In this document: positions 32,698 through 41,603 of the stretch, piece by piece
How the letters are laid out: every line of letters begins with the position of its first letter
Numbering within the stretch: the stretch's first letter is position 1
Origin: WVZL01 sp041862375
GTDB lineage: Bacteria; Acidobacteriota; Aminicenantia; Aminicenantales; Aminicenantaceae
Direction: 5' to 3'
Length of the DNA stretch: 46,490 nt
NCBI GenBank assembly: GCA_041862375.1
Contig: JBGVTE010000108.1
Location: forward strand, 1-46,490
Position numbers and translations under genes: made by a program
The notes under the pieces: model-generated
Told to the model about the DNA's origin: nothing
The model's input: only the letters and a program-made list of their open reading frames with translations
Database searches by the model: none

Positions 32698-34350
32698 ATG
32701 AAAGTAAAACTTATCTTTTTTGTTGCATTAACTCTGTTCCTCTTTTTCCTTGCTATTATTATCCCTCAAGGAAAAGAAAATATCTCAGAGTCAGAGAAAG
32801 CTTTGTTGCCTGAATTTGAAAATTGCACCTCTGTTCTCGTCACCAAAGTAGCATCAGCCGACGGGTCTTTGATGACTACTCATTCATGCGACGGAGGCTG
32901 GGAATTTCGACTTCGCGTAGTGCCTGGTAAAACCCACAAACCTGGAGCAATGCGCCCTGTTTATAGAGGAGGCGGGCTAGGAGCTGAGGGACGACAAGCT
33001 GTTAAAGTTGGAGAAATTCCTGAAGTCAAACAAACCTACAGCCGCTTTGACATCGCTTATCCTTTCATGAATGAAAAACAATTGGCAATCGGCGAAACAA
33101 CTTTTGGAGGCAGAAGAGAGCTGTATAACCCTGAAGGGATGTGGGACATCATGGCTTTACAGAGGATTGTTCTTGAGAGGACCTCAACTGCAAGAGAAGC
33201 CATAAAGCTCATTGGAGAACTTGTAGCAAGAGACGGTTACGGTGACTTCGGAGAATGCTTGACTTTTATCGATACTAAAGAAGCCTGGGCTTTCGAAATC
33301 ATGGGAGCTGGACCTTTAGAAATTGGAGCTGTCTGGGCAGCTCAGAGAATTCCCGAGGGTGAAGTTTTCGTCAGTGCCAACCGTTCGCGAATCGGAGCAA
33401 TAAATCTTAACGATAAAGAAAATTTTATGGCTTCTGAAAATATCCTCAGCCTCGCCGAAGAAATGGAATTGTGGGATTCTGAATCTGGAAAACCATTTAA
33501 ATTTAACGAAGCTTATGCACCCAGCGACTCAATCGGCTGCAGGCGCCGGGAATGGCGGGTGTTCAGCACCTTAGCTCCAGATTTAAAACTCGATCCCTGG
33601 GCTGTACACTATCCTTTCTCTGTAAGCCCGAAGAAGAAAGTTTCTGTCCAGGATTTAAAGTCATTTCACAGAGACTACTACCAGGGAACCGAGTTTGATC
33701 TGAGTAAGGATTTAGCTGCTGGGCCATTCAGCACCCCTAACCGCTTTTCAACACTAACGAGACCTCCCACAGGTCATATAGGCTGGGAACGTTCTATATC
33801 CATCTTCCGCTGTTCATACTGCATCATTGCCACAACAAGGGATTGGCTTCCCGACTGGATAGGAGGTCTTACTTGGTTTGCAGAAGATGACCCTAAAACG
33901 AGCTGTTTTGTTCCTCTTTACTGCTGCATAACCACAGTCCCGGAGTCCTACCAGGTAGGAAGGCGCGATGTTTTTAATAAAAAATCCGCCTGGTGGGCCT
34001 TTGATTTCGTTTCCAATTGGGCTAATTTAAGATTCTCCCAAATTATTAATGATATCAGGAAAGCCTACGGTGACTTTGAGAACACCTTTTCTATTCTCCA
34101 GCCAGCGGTAGAAGCGCGGGCCAAGACACTTTACGAAGAAAATCCACAGGCTTGCCGTGAATACCTGACAAAATACTGCAATGAAATGGGCCAGCGTGTT
34201 GTGGACGAATGGTGGGCCCTGGCCGATTATTTAATCGTCAAATACAACGACGGCTACATCAATATACCAGGAAGAAGGACGGGCGCTGGTTACCCAAAGG
34301 AATGGTTAGATGCGGTAGGATACGGCAAAACAAAGATTAAGAATAAATGA
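32698..34350 (+). CDS. C69-family dipeptidase
   Basis: A 550-residue N-terminal-nucleophile peptidase of the PepD/C69 family. A hydrophobic segment (about residues 4-22) leads to an acidic propeptide and C43, the predicted nucleophile freed by self-cleavage, in NCTSVLVTKVASADGS. GGLTWFAEDDP and KSAWWAFDFVSNW are family signatures. The enzyme should be exported and cleave dipeptides. The strong GGAGG site precedes the ATG. A decayed relative of this gene lies at 22543-22893. It ends facing the PgsW gene across a 53-base gap with a small hairpin. Confidence 0.88.
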   Translation: MKVKLIFFVALTLFLFFLAIIIPQGKENISESEKALLPEFENCTSVLVTKVASADGSLMTTHSCDGGWEFRLRVVPGKTHKPGAMRPVYRGGGLGAEGRQAVKVGEIPEVKQTYSRFDIAYPFMNEKQLAIGETTFGGRRELYNPEGMWDIMALQRIVLERTSTAREAIKLIGELVARDGYGDFGECLTFIDTKEAWAFEIMGAGPLEIGAVWAAQRIPEGEVFVSANRSRIGAINLNDKENFMASENILSLAEEMELWDSESGKPFKFNEAYAPSDSIGCRRREWRVFSTLAPDLKLDPWAVHYPFSVSPKKKVSVQDLKSFHRDYYQGTEFDLSKDLAAGPFSTPNRFSTLTRPPTGHIGWERSISIFRCSYCIIATTRDWLPDWIGGLTWFAEDDPKTSCFVPLYCCITTVPESYQVGRRDVFNKKSAWWAFDFVSNWANLRFSQIINDIRKAYGDFENTFSILQPAVEARAKTLYEENPQACREYLTKYCNEMGQRVVDEWWALADYLIVKYNDGYINIPGRRTGAGYPKEWLDAVGYGKTKIKNK

Positions 34351-34378
34351 GCCTGACATTTTGAGCATTGAGGCTCAA
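34348..34378. terminator. Hairpin between convergent C69 and pgsW genes
   Basis: TGAGCC (34348-34353) pairs with GGCTCA (34372-34377), and a nested stem TTGAGC (34361-34366) pairs with GCTCAA (34373-34378). It lies between two facing stop codons. No T-run is present, so termination is only suggested. Confidence 0.35.
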
Positions 34379-34403
34379 TCATCTCCATTACCAGGAAAAA
34401 GAC

Positions 34404-35546
34404 TTATTGTATGTAAGAGCTCCTGAAAAACAAAGCTAAACGATTTCGAAATATAAAAACTAAAATGACAAGAAGAAAATATACACAAGCTATTAGATAA
34501 AATGATACCTGAGTTTCTCTGACTAAAGTGTAAATCTTGCCTTCACCAGGATGAGAAAGTGGAAAAGGATCCCAAGGCAAGCGGAAGCGCTTGGCAAGGC
34601 CTTTAATATAGAGAAGATGAATGAGCGGGATTTCTCTGAGCGCCATTTCATGTATAACTCCCCTCTTTTCAGCAGAGGAAATGCTCCTGGAGTAAACCAG
34701 GCCTGGCTTTAATTTTAATACTTCAGAGTCTTCGCCCATATTGGACCAGCTTCCTCCGATATTAATAAATGCCCTGATCCCCCTTTCTCCTCCATTTTCT
34801 TCATAAATACGCATCCTTTCCCGAACATTTCGCTCCAGGTCAGGTTCATTAAGAAAGAAAATATCGCTTTTCTCAGCATCATTCAAAAGGAGGGCCTGGC
34901 CTTCTGCTGTCATATCCATCCCCGAATCTTTCTCGCCGCCCATGGAAATAGCCACAGGCAGTGTGTCAAATAAGCTAGCTCTCTGAAGACAGCTCTGCAT
35001 ATGAAGCCAATGAAACGATGGAATGTTAGCTCCCCACTGGGAAGCCCCAAGGGAACAGATCAGCACTGGAAATAAGCCCATAGCTCTTGAAGCAGAAAGT
35101 GCAGCAACAATCAAAGCGGGAAATGAGCCTGATGCTCCCACTGCAACCGTATCCCCTCTCTCTAAACCTGCTTGCTTTAGCAGAAAAACGACGAGAGCCG
35201 CGAAGTTAGGATTTGTGGTTGTCCTTTTTGCCTCCAAATTGCCTAACGATGTAGTTATAGAGGATAATTCAACACCTATAAGACCTGTTTCGTTAAAATC
35301 ATTTTTCACATCGAGTGGAACACTTCTTTCTTCTCTGCATTTCTTGATTGCTCCCATAGCTTCTGCCATAATTTCTGATGCCTCTTTCATTTCCCTTCTA
35401 ATCCTTCCCTCTTGCTTTGAGGGGATATAATTGGCTAAAACAAAAAATAAAAGACTTAACGCACAAAGGATAAAAACTGCGCTCTGGTTTGTTTGTGCAT
35501 TAATTTTAGGGATATTTCTCTTTGGGCTAAACAGCAATCTCTCCAT
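34404..35546 (-). CDS. pgsW: Poly-gamma-glutamate system protein PgsW
   Basis: A 380-residue protein of the family found beside pgsB and pgsC in several bacteria. One N-terminal membrane helix (about residues 22-40) and one C-terminal helix (about 350-368) frame an extracytoplasmic domain. Features include TTNPNFAALVVFLL, GDTVAVGASGSFPAL, CSLGASQWGANIPSFHWL and NIGGSWSNMG. The biochemical role of PgsW is not established. It is the last gene of the minus-strand unit, 157 bases after pgsC. Assignment rests on remembered family features and on the neighbouring genes. Confidence 0.8.
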   Translation of the reverse strand: MERLLFSPKRNIPKINAQTNQSAVFILCALSLLFFVLANYIPSKQEGRIRREMKEASEIMAEAMGAIKKCREERSVPLDVKNDFNETGLIGVELSSITTSLGNLEAKRTTTNPNFAALVVFLLKQAGLERGDTVAVGASGSFPALIVAALSASRAMGLFPVLICSLGASQWGANIPSFHWLHMQSCLQRASLFDTLPVAISMGGEKDSGMDMTAEGQALLLNDAEKSDIFFLNEPDLERNVRERMRIYEENGGERGIRAFINIGGSWSNMGEDSEVLKLKPGLVYSRSISSAEKRGVIHEMALREIPLIHLLYIKGLAKRFRLPWDPFPLSHPGEGKIYTLVRETQVSFYLIACVYFLLVILVFIFRNRLALFFRSSYIQ

Positions 35547-35687
35547 CCTTCTGGTAATTATGGACTTAAATCCACTCTATCACTCCTCATGATCGCCTAA
35601 AACATCTGGTATGTTTGAAGTTAGCCTTATCATCTATATTTCTGCTTTAAGTTCAAGATATTTAACAATCCTCCCTGCACCCGATGA

Positions 35688-35700
35688 GTAACTGAGTTAC
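35688..35700. promoter_or_regulatory. 13-bp palindrome after pgsC
   Basis: GTAACTGAGTTAC is a perfect palindrome around a central G, three bases past the pgsC stop and in the gap ahead of pgsW. A stem with a one-base loop is unlikely, so a protein-binding site is the better guess. Confidence 0.25.
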
Positions 35701-35703
35701 GAA

Positions 35704-36144
35704 TTAATGAACAACCAATAAAATCACCCTTACCAGAAAATATGTAATTATAGAAACTGTAAGCATCGAGGCAATGGTAGGAATAAACTTTTGCTTTTCC
35801 AGATTATTAGCCAACAACCCTGGAATGAGCCAACCTATTGCTCTGAGTTCTAAAGAGGCGGAAAAAAAACGAGGAAGTACAATAAACAGGAGCTGCGACC
35901 AGAGGACTCCCAGCATGACTATCATCGCGAACCTTCTTCTCCCGAACAGAATGAGGAAACGGGACAAGACTCTGTAGGAAATGAGACTCAAGAGCGCTAC
36001 GATTATTGTAACCAAAACCCTCAGGGGCTGGTCTAGATAAAGCGCAATATAGCCTGGAACAATGATACCACCGGGGTAAATATCCATTATTTCTACATAG
36101 AGCACAGCAACAATAATTCCGATTAAGAGCGTTTCAAGTGTCAT
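35704..36144 (-). CDS. pgsC: Poly-gamma-glutamate biosynthesis membrane protein PgsC
   Basis: A 146-residue integral membrane protein with about four or five helices. It resembles PgsC/CapC, partner of PgsB in making and exporting poly-gamma-glutamate. The motif IYPGGIIVPGYIALY near the N-terminus is the family hallmark. I chose ATG 36144 (MTLETLLIGI), which overlaps the end of pgsB by 11 bases, giving the usual short N-terminus. A start at 36186 would add 14 residues inside pgsB. Coupling with pgsB matches other pgs operons. Confidence 0.9.
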   Translation of the reverse strand: MTLETLLIGIIVAVLYVEIMDIYPGGIIVPGYIALYLDQPLRVLVTIIVALLSLISYRVLSRFLILFGRRRFAMIVMLGVLWSQLLFIVLPRFFSASLELRAIGWLIPGLLANNLEKQKFIPTIASMLTVSIITYFLVRVILLVVH

Positions 36145-37297
36145 AAGGCCTGCCAATCTTTTCCCAATAATTAACGAGCCTTTCACCAGCGCCGCCCATA
36201 TTCCCCATCCCGACCAGCACTACTTCCTCTCTCTCGATTGCCGAAAGCTCGGCCATGATTTTTCTTGGAGACTTCTCTTTGATGACAGATATCTCAGTTC
36301 CATCCCATGACTTTAATTTTCTCCTCAAAGCACGAGCGTGCCCTCCGATTAAAAGAAGCCTGTGAAAGAGCCTAAGCGCTCCACTATTAATGGCCTGCTG
36401 CCATTGAAGGGTTCTGTCTCCCCTGTCATTCCTTAAATTAAGTATCCCAACCAATCTCCTCTCTCGAAATGATACTGTAGCTTTAATTTTGGCTAAAATT
36501 TTTTGAGTAGAAAGCGGGTCGTTGGCAGCAAAAGCACTGATGAGGTGGAAAAAACGCGGCGGAGACCCAATCTCTGCCTTCCAGGCCTTGAGGCTTCCAA
36601 AATCAGGGCGAGCTTCTTTTATTCCCTGAAGTACTTGCTCTTTTTCGACACCACAAAATTCGCCCACAGCCAGGGCAAGCCGCACATTCTCCTCAAATTC
36701 ATAAGGAAACACACGTTTCACTGATGGGATGAATTCCTGGTAAGAATCTCTCGATACTCGTATGAGCGGAGAGTTCACCCTCTCTCCGGCTTCCTGGAAT
36801 ACAGGAAAGAATTCCTCCTCTGGAATAAAAATAGTGCACTTAGGAGGAATTGAAACAGCTAGAGAGCTTGCTATTCCTTCTAAAGTAGATCCCATCTGAG
36901 AAACATGGTCAAGCCGGATGTTAGTAATTACCAAAATGTTAGGCTTTATTATCTGAAGTGACTCTATGAAACTGCACTCTGGCTGGAGGCTCATAAGTTC
37001 CGCCACAAGGACTTCCACCCGACGCTTTGCCCCTATGCTCAGGATTCTCTTCTGCTCTAGAATTGAAGGAGGTCCACTCCGCCTGATTTCCCGTTCTTCA
37101 CCGTCAGGGAAAATTATCGCAGGCTTCGATCCGGTTGTCTTTGCCAGGACTTTAAAGCCTGCTTCTCTAAGTGCTGCAGAAATGAGCCGCGTAACGCTTG
37201 ACTTTCCCCTCGTTCCTGTTACACAAATTCTTAGGGGAATCCTTCGGACTCTTTTATCAAGAAGCAAGCGTTCTCCGATTAAATAAACCAGAAGCAA
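36134..37297 (-). CDS. pgsB: Poly-gamma-glutamate synthase subunit PgsB
   Basis: A Mur-ligase-related ATP-dependent amide ligase that adds glutamate through its gamma-carboxylate. The P-loop reads GTRGKSS at 28-34 from TTG 37297. Other family motifs are VLVAELMSLQPE, ITNIRLDHVSQMG, HLISAFAANDPLSTQKI, LRNDRGDRTLQW and GMGNMGGAGE. The canonical TTG start lacks a ribosome site and truncates the N-terminal membrane helix. A GAGGAG at 37339-37344 points instead to an ATA (37333) or ATC (37330) start in frame, which would add about 11 or 12 residues and complete the helix. The closest genes are pgsC and an M28 peptidase. Confidence 0.9.
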   Translation of the reverse strand: MLLVYLIGERLLLDKRVRRIPLRICVTGTRGKSSVTRLISAALREAGFKVLAKTTGSKPAIIFPDGEEREIRRSGPPSILEQKRILSIGAKRRVEVLVAELMSLQPECSFIESLQIIKPNILVITNIRLDHVSQMGSTLEGIASSLAVSIPPKCTIFIPEEEFFPVFQEAGERVNSPLIRVSRDSYQEFIPSVKRVFPYEFEENVRLALAVGEFCGVEKEQVLQGIKEARPDFGSLKAWKAEIGSPPRFFHLISAFAANDPLSTQKILAKIKATVSFRERRLVGILNLRNDRGDRTLQWQQAINSGALRLFHRLLLIGGHARALRRKLKSWDGTEISVIKEKSPRKIMAELSAIEREEVVLVGMGNMGGAGERLVNYWEKIGRPYDT

Positions 37298-37373
37298 GCC
37301 AAGAGAAACACTTACACCAAGAAACTCGATTATTCTTTCTCCTCGACTTTATGAGTCTGATATTTGCTGCTTT

Positions 37374-39719
37374 TTAGAAAGGGATGAAAGCAAAAGGACT
37401 GGGAGATTCCTCTCCCCTATTATTCCTTAGAACTCTAAGAAAAGTCGATGAAAAAATATTTGATATATTTTGCCGTTCGTATTCCGCCTTGAGAATCTCC
37501 GCTATAACTTGAAGCATATGCTCTTTTCCTTTTTTCTCCCAGAGGCATTCTTCATTGACTATCAACAGATGTTCGGTACCTATTGCTTTTTTGACTTCAT
37601 CCAGCTTTTTAAAATAAACGCCAGCCTCTTCCTCCTTGGACAAAATAAGACCAAGAGCTGCTTTTTTCTTTCTTATGAGTTCCAGGACTTTTCCATCGGG
37701 GAGGTTTTTCTGCAGCACAATTAGAGGTTTTTTTGAGGTTTCCAGAAGCACCTTCCCTTGTGATGAATCTATCCCAGAAACTATAAGAAGAATGCCGCTC
37801 TCGTTCAATGCCTTAACAATCTTTTTCCCTTCCTCGCTCAATCCTTCTTCAGTGAAAAGAAAAGAAGGGGAATCCATAAAGACGTAGAATACACCTTGCT
37901 TTGCCAGAACCTCCGCCCAGCCTGGATCATCTTGGATGGAACGGATTCCTCTCAAGCCAGGAATTACAGTCGTTTTTCCCTGACGGACATCTCTTGAGAG
38001 CCTGTCTGCTGAAGAATAATAAGAAAGACCCTTTGCCTTCCTGAGTTTCTCTGAAGCAACCATGATATTTTTTAGAACTTCAATCCTGAGAGCATCTCCA
38101 TCGAGCTCTTCTTTCTCTTCAACAAGTGTCAACTGTAAATCCACGTGAGAATCTTTTGCATCCTTATGATGTTCTGTAAATTTTTTAAGAGGTGACATTT
38201 CGAAATTGATAAGGTTCTGTAATTTCAAATAGTAAGTCTCTCGTCTTAAAGGCGGAATAAAATCTCCAATCTCTGAGGCTATGATTTCAACTGCTTTATG
38301 AACAAAATCACCTGTTTTTTTCAAAAGCGCTGGCTTGATTAAATCAATATCATCGCGGCTTCTGTGGTATTTAAAATGGAATCCATCTGTCATGATGGCA
38401 AAACCAGGAACTCCCTTTTGCAGAAAAGGAGTATGGTCAGAACCTCCGGGGCCGCCACGGCCAGGACTGACATAATTAAGGATTTCCTCAGGCAGCTTTT
38501 CCTTGAGGAGCTTCCAGACCTCGGGCCCGTAATAAGTCCCGCGTAAATTAACCTTTCCGCTTCCATGTCCCACCATATCCATATTAATGTAGGCAATCGT
38601 CTTTTCGATCGGACAAACAGGATGATCTACATAATATTCTGAACCCAGGAGTCCCTGTTCTTCTCCTGCCCATAGAGCAAAAATAACTGTTCTTTTTGGC
38701 TGAGAACGATTGAGCTTCATGATACGGGCTATCTCCATCACCACGGCTGTTCCTGAGGCATTATCATTGGCACCGTTCATGAATTCCCCTAAAGGACTAA
38801 TTCCAAGGTGATCCATATGAGCACCAATGACAACACATTCGTCCATTATTACTCTGTCGGAGCCAGTAATTTTGGCCAGGACATTTCTTGATGGTCTCTT
38901 CTCATCGAAGAGTGTATTAACTGCCACAAACGCTTTTACTTTAGTTTCATAGGACATAGAGTTACTAGTTTGTCTAATCTGTTGCAGGAGATACCGGAGG
39001 TCTGTCTCAAGGTCTTTAAAGATAAAATTTGTAACTCTGTCCTCGACAGATAAAATGACAAAATCAGGTTTGTAAACTTCCTTTTTTAGTCTAATCCTGA
39101 AATAACGCCTTTGGCTCGTGGGACTTTTAAAAAATAAAACTCCTCGAGCTCCGAGCTTCTGAGCGGCAGTTACTCTATTCTCAATCTCTGCTTCATCCTT
39201 GAATTTTTCTTCCAGCCTGGTTGGAGTTTCGGTCGTAAAGAGGACTAATTTTCCCTTGACATCAACTCCATCATAATCATCATACTTCTTCTCAGGGGCA
39301 TGGATTCCGTATCCTACAAAGACAACCTCAGCTGTGAAATTTCCAGAGCCTGAATATTTCTGGACTCTCCAGTCGTCTTCATAATAAAAATTTCTCCTTT
39401 CTTTCCCAGCTATGACTTCAAACACCACTCCTTCTTCTATATTGACATGGTCAATAGTGAAGTTCTGGAAGTATGTGCCCTCGTCCCCGGCAGGTTCAAG
39501 GCCCCACTCTTTAAACTTTGAAGCGATATAATCTTCTGCCATTGCCGCACCTGGTTGACCGCTCCTGCGTCCCTGCATTGAATCTGAAGCTAAATCCTTT
39601 ATGTAACTCCAAGCAGCTCGAGCGTCAAAAACAACCGCCTTCGCCTTGGCCGAAGACGCAGAGAACACCGGCGATCCCATGAGTAGGAATGCGATTAAAA
39701 GACTGAGAATAACTCTCAT
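37374..39719 (-). CDS. Secreted M28 metallopeptidase
   Basis: A 781-residue exported di-zinc peptidase. It has a signal peptide (about residues 1-21), a PA-type insertion (VGYGIHAPEKKYDDYDGVDVKGKLVL) and the M28 core with HMDH, NDNASGTAVVME, WAGEEQGLLGSE and GGSDHTPFL as metal and catalytic motifs, with a final histidine in FKYHRSRDD. A C-terminal domain of about 250 residues has no family I recognise. ATG 39719 has GGAGG before it and a TATAAT box at 39755-39760. It precedes pgsB by 76 bases on the same strand and may share its transcript. Confidence 0.9.
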   Translation of the reverse strand: MRVILSLLIAFLLMGSPVFSASSAKAKAVVFDARAAWSYIKDLASDSMQGRRSGQPGAAMAEDYIASKFKEWGLEPAGDEGTYFQNFTIDHVNIEEGVVFEVIAGKERRNFYYEDDWRVQKYSGSGNFTAEVVFVGYGIHAPEKKYDDYDGVDVKGKLVLFTTETPTRLEEKFKDEAEIENRVTAAQKLGARGVLFFKSPTSQRRYFRIRLKKEVYKPDFVILSVEDRVTNFIFKDLETDLRYLLQQIRQTSNSMSYETKVKAFVAVNTLFDEKRPSRNVLAKITGSDRVIMDECVVIGAHMDHLGISPLGEFMNGANDNASGTAVVMEIARIMKLNRSQPKRTVIFALWAGEEQGLLGSEYYVDHPVCPIEKTIAYINMDMVGHGSGKVNLRGTYYGPEVWKLLKEKLPEEILNYVSPGRGGPGGSDHTPFLQKGVPGFAIMTDGFHFKYHRSRDDIDLIKPALLKKTGDFVHKAVEIIASEIGDFIPPLRRETYYLKLQNLINFEMSPLKKFTEHHKDAKDSHVDLQLTLVEEKEELDGDALRIEVLKNIMVASEKLRKAKGLSYYSSADRLSRDVRQGKTTVIPGLRGIRSIQDDPGWAEVLAKQGVFYVFMDSPSFLFTEEGLSEEGKKIVKALNESGILLIVSGIDSSQGKVLLETSKKPLIVLQKNLPDGKVLELIRKKKAALGLILSKEEEAGVYFKKLDEVKKAIGTEHLLIVNEECLWEKKGKEHMLQVIAEILKAEYERQNISNIFSSTFLRVLRNNRGEESPSPFAFIPF

Positions 39720-39769
39720 TGTGTACCTCCAATTAGAAAATCAAAAGGTAATCTATTATAGCGAAATAC

Positions 39770-40010
39770 AGGATGAAAAAGAAAATCATTTCTAACCCGA
39801 AAAATCCGAAAGGTCGCTTTATCAACGATGACCTGCTCACCTTCTTCCTCATAAGAAATCCTGTCGGTTAAGATATTGAGAATTCCAAGAGCATAACCTC
39901 AAGTTTTCCCCGTTATCCTGATTCCTCCTATTATTGGAATTTCTTCTCCATCTTCAGACAACCCGATTCTCCGGCTGAAAAAGAAGAGGGTAAAAACCGT
40001 AAAACCTGCA
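39770..40010 (-). pseudogene. Fragment of a DUF5916-type outer-membrane protein gene
   Basis: On the minus strand a frame reads FFSRRIGL, EEIPIIGGIRITGKT, then an in-frame TGA, then GYALGILN and ATFRIFRVRNDF. This is the start of the beta-barrel part seen in DUF5916 proteins, which carry an N-terminal carbohydrate-binding-like domain. The conserved glycine-rich spacing is kept across the stop. The rest of the gene is missing on both sides. The decay is real in the sequence; the family name is from memory. Confidence 0.6.
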
Positions 40011-40098
40011 TATTAAAATATACAAAATAGGAATGAATTACAATTTTAGAATTATCAGATGTTAAGCAGGCTTTGCCTAAAAGCCAGACTCAGATATA

Positions 40099-40644
40099 AT
40101 GGAAGATATGATCTATCTCGTTCCTGTAGGTGATATTGAGGAGTCAATATTAGAGGCATTAGACAATCATTTACAGAAAACGTTCAATTGTATGGTGAAG
40201 ATACGGAAAGGCATGAAACTTTCCCAGGAAGCTTATAATCCAAGCAGAAACCAATATTTTTCCTCCCATATATTGAAGAAACTCAGTCAGTTTATAAATC
40301 CTGATAGAAAAGAAAAAGTATTAGGAATAACCGATGTAGACCTGTATGTTGAGGGGCTCAATTTTGTTTTTGGAGAGGCAGAGCTAGGAGGCCATTTTGC
40401 CATTATATCTCTGGCACGTTTGAGCCAGAGTTTTTACGGATTAAAAGAAGATAGAAGCCTATTTTTAGACCGCACTATGAAGGAAGCAGTTCATGAGCTT
40501 GGACATGTATACGGAATAAGTCATTGCGCTAATCCAGAATGTGTTATGCATTTTTCCAACAGTTTAATGGATACTGATAGAAAAAAAACATCCTTTTGTA
40601 TTCGCTGCCAGGAGCTTTTGGGAAAATCTAGTATGCGCTATTAA
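40099..40644 (+). CDS. amzA: Archaemetzincin
   Basis: A 181-residue zinc metalloprotease of the archaemetzincin family. The active site HELGHVYGISH begins at H132, with E133 catalytic. The following structural zinc site uses C143, C148, C167 and C170, with M150 in the Met-turn pattern CVM. Family members act on peptides, but natural substrates are little known. Two starts compete: ATG 40099 (used here) and ATG 40108. TATAAT at 40095-40100 with TTGCCT 16 bases upstream would begin transcription near 40107, favouring a leaderless start at 40108. It converges with the DUF488 gene, 13 bases apart. Confidence 0.92.
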   Translation: MEDMIYLVPVGDIEESILEALDNHLQKTFNCMVKIRKGMKLSQEAYNPSRNQYFSSHILKKLSQFINPDRKEKVLGITDVDLYVEGLNFVFGEAELGGHFAIISLARLSQSFYGLKEDRSLFLDRTMKEAVHELGHVYGISHCANPECVMHFSNSLMDTDRKKTSFCIRCQELLGKSSMRY

Positions 40645-40657
40645 TTACTATCGGAAA

Positions 40658-41221
40658 TCAGGTCCAGGGCAAGGATGGAGTGGATGAAGACTCCTGTAAG
40701 GGATAGGTTAATATCCCGTCTTTAACTCTGGCAAATCTGGTGAGCTCATGCTTCCTGAGTACATCCAGCTCAATAATATGCCAGACTTCATGTCCTTGGC
40801 TTAGAAGGTAATCAGATATCAACCTCCGGTGGCATCTCCAGTAATACTTTTCAGCACACATGTATGCAGCTCCTCCCCGTTCTGCTTTTGCCACCAGGTT
40901 TTTTACAGCACTCCTGAACGCCTTAGATAACATATAGTCTGCATAGATGCGAAATCCTCTTGTCTCCCATCCTTTGTTCGGGGATTTCTCTCCCAGCCCA
41001 TCTGATTCCCTCCGATACCCCCCAAGCTCTCTGCCCAGCCAGAGATATTCAATATTGCTCTGCGATAAACAGGACTGAAGGTTTCCTTGAATGAATTGAG
41101 GATTTCTTCTTGACACAGGAAATGCCCTTACATCCACGAGCACTTCTATCCTGTAAGATTTAAGGAGTGATAAAAAGTGCTCAACAGTTCTTGTGGAATG
41201 ACCGACAGTGTAAAACTTCAT
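40658..41221 (-). CDS. DUF488 family protein
   Basis: A 187-residue cytosolic protein of unknown function. It matches DUF488 through YTVGHSTR at the start, LVDVRAFPVSRRNPQF and the cysteine-bearing MCAEKYYWRCHRRLISDYL, the family's conserved C-terminal motif. The start ATG 41221 is in the family-typical place. No partner gene is evident. Confidence 0.85.
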   Translation of the reverse strand: MKFYTVGHSTRTVEHFLSLLKSYRIEVLVDVRAFPVSRRNPQFIQGNLQSCLSQSNIEYLWLGRELGGYRRESDGLGEKSPNKGWETRGFRIYADYMLSKAFRSAVKNLVAKAERGGAAYMCAEKYYWRCHRRLISDYLLSQGHEVWHIIELDVLRKHELTRFARVKDGILTYPLQESSSTPSLPWT

Positions 41222-41544
41222 TGAATCCTTTTTTCTTTATGCACTCTAAATATTTAACATATTCTTTTCTTACTTGCACATCTTGCTCTGAAAAATATTT
41301 GAAACTCTTTTGCTCTTTCACACATCTATAAACACTGTAAGATTAATAATCAGGATGCACAAGCAATTGTGGCTCATAAAACAAAAAGACTCTAATTTAC
41401 TAACTACAAGATATCCTTTCTTTCTGTAACCTGCCCAATCCCTCCCTCATTCCCTATCTTTAAAAGTAGCTTATTTCATGACATATCTAATAAAAAATTT
41501 TTCATCAATTAATTGGATGGTTTAATAATTTATAAAATTGGCTG
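41222..41544. other. Intergenic stretch
   Basis: AT-rich gap between the divergent DUF488 and MocR genes. I see no reading frame, RNA or repeat here other than the MocR promoter at its right end. Confidence 0.4.
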
Positions 41545-41573
41545 TTGACGAATACCAATTTTAATTTTATATT
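41545..41573 (+). promoter_or_regulatory. Promoter for the MocR regulator gene
   Basis: TTGACG (41545-41550), an exact 17-base spacer and TATATT (41568-41573), both five of six to consensus, 30 bases before the start codon. AGGAG at 41593-41597 is the ribosome site. Confidence 0.65.
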
Positions 41574-41603
41574 TTAAAGGAAGCAAACATTTAGGAGTTT
41601 TCA

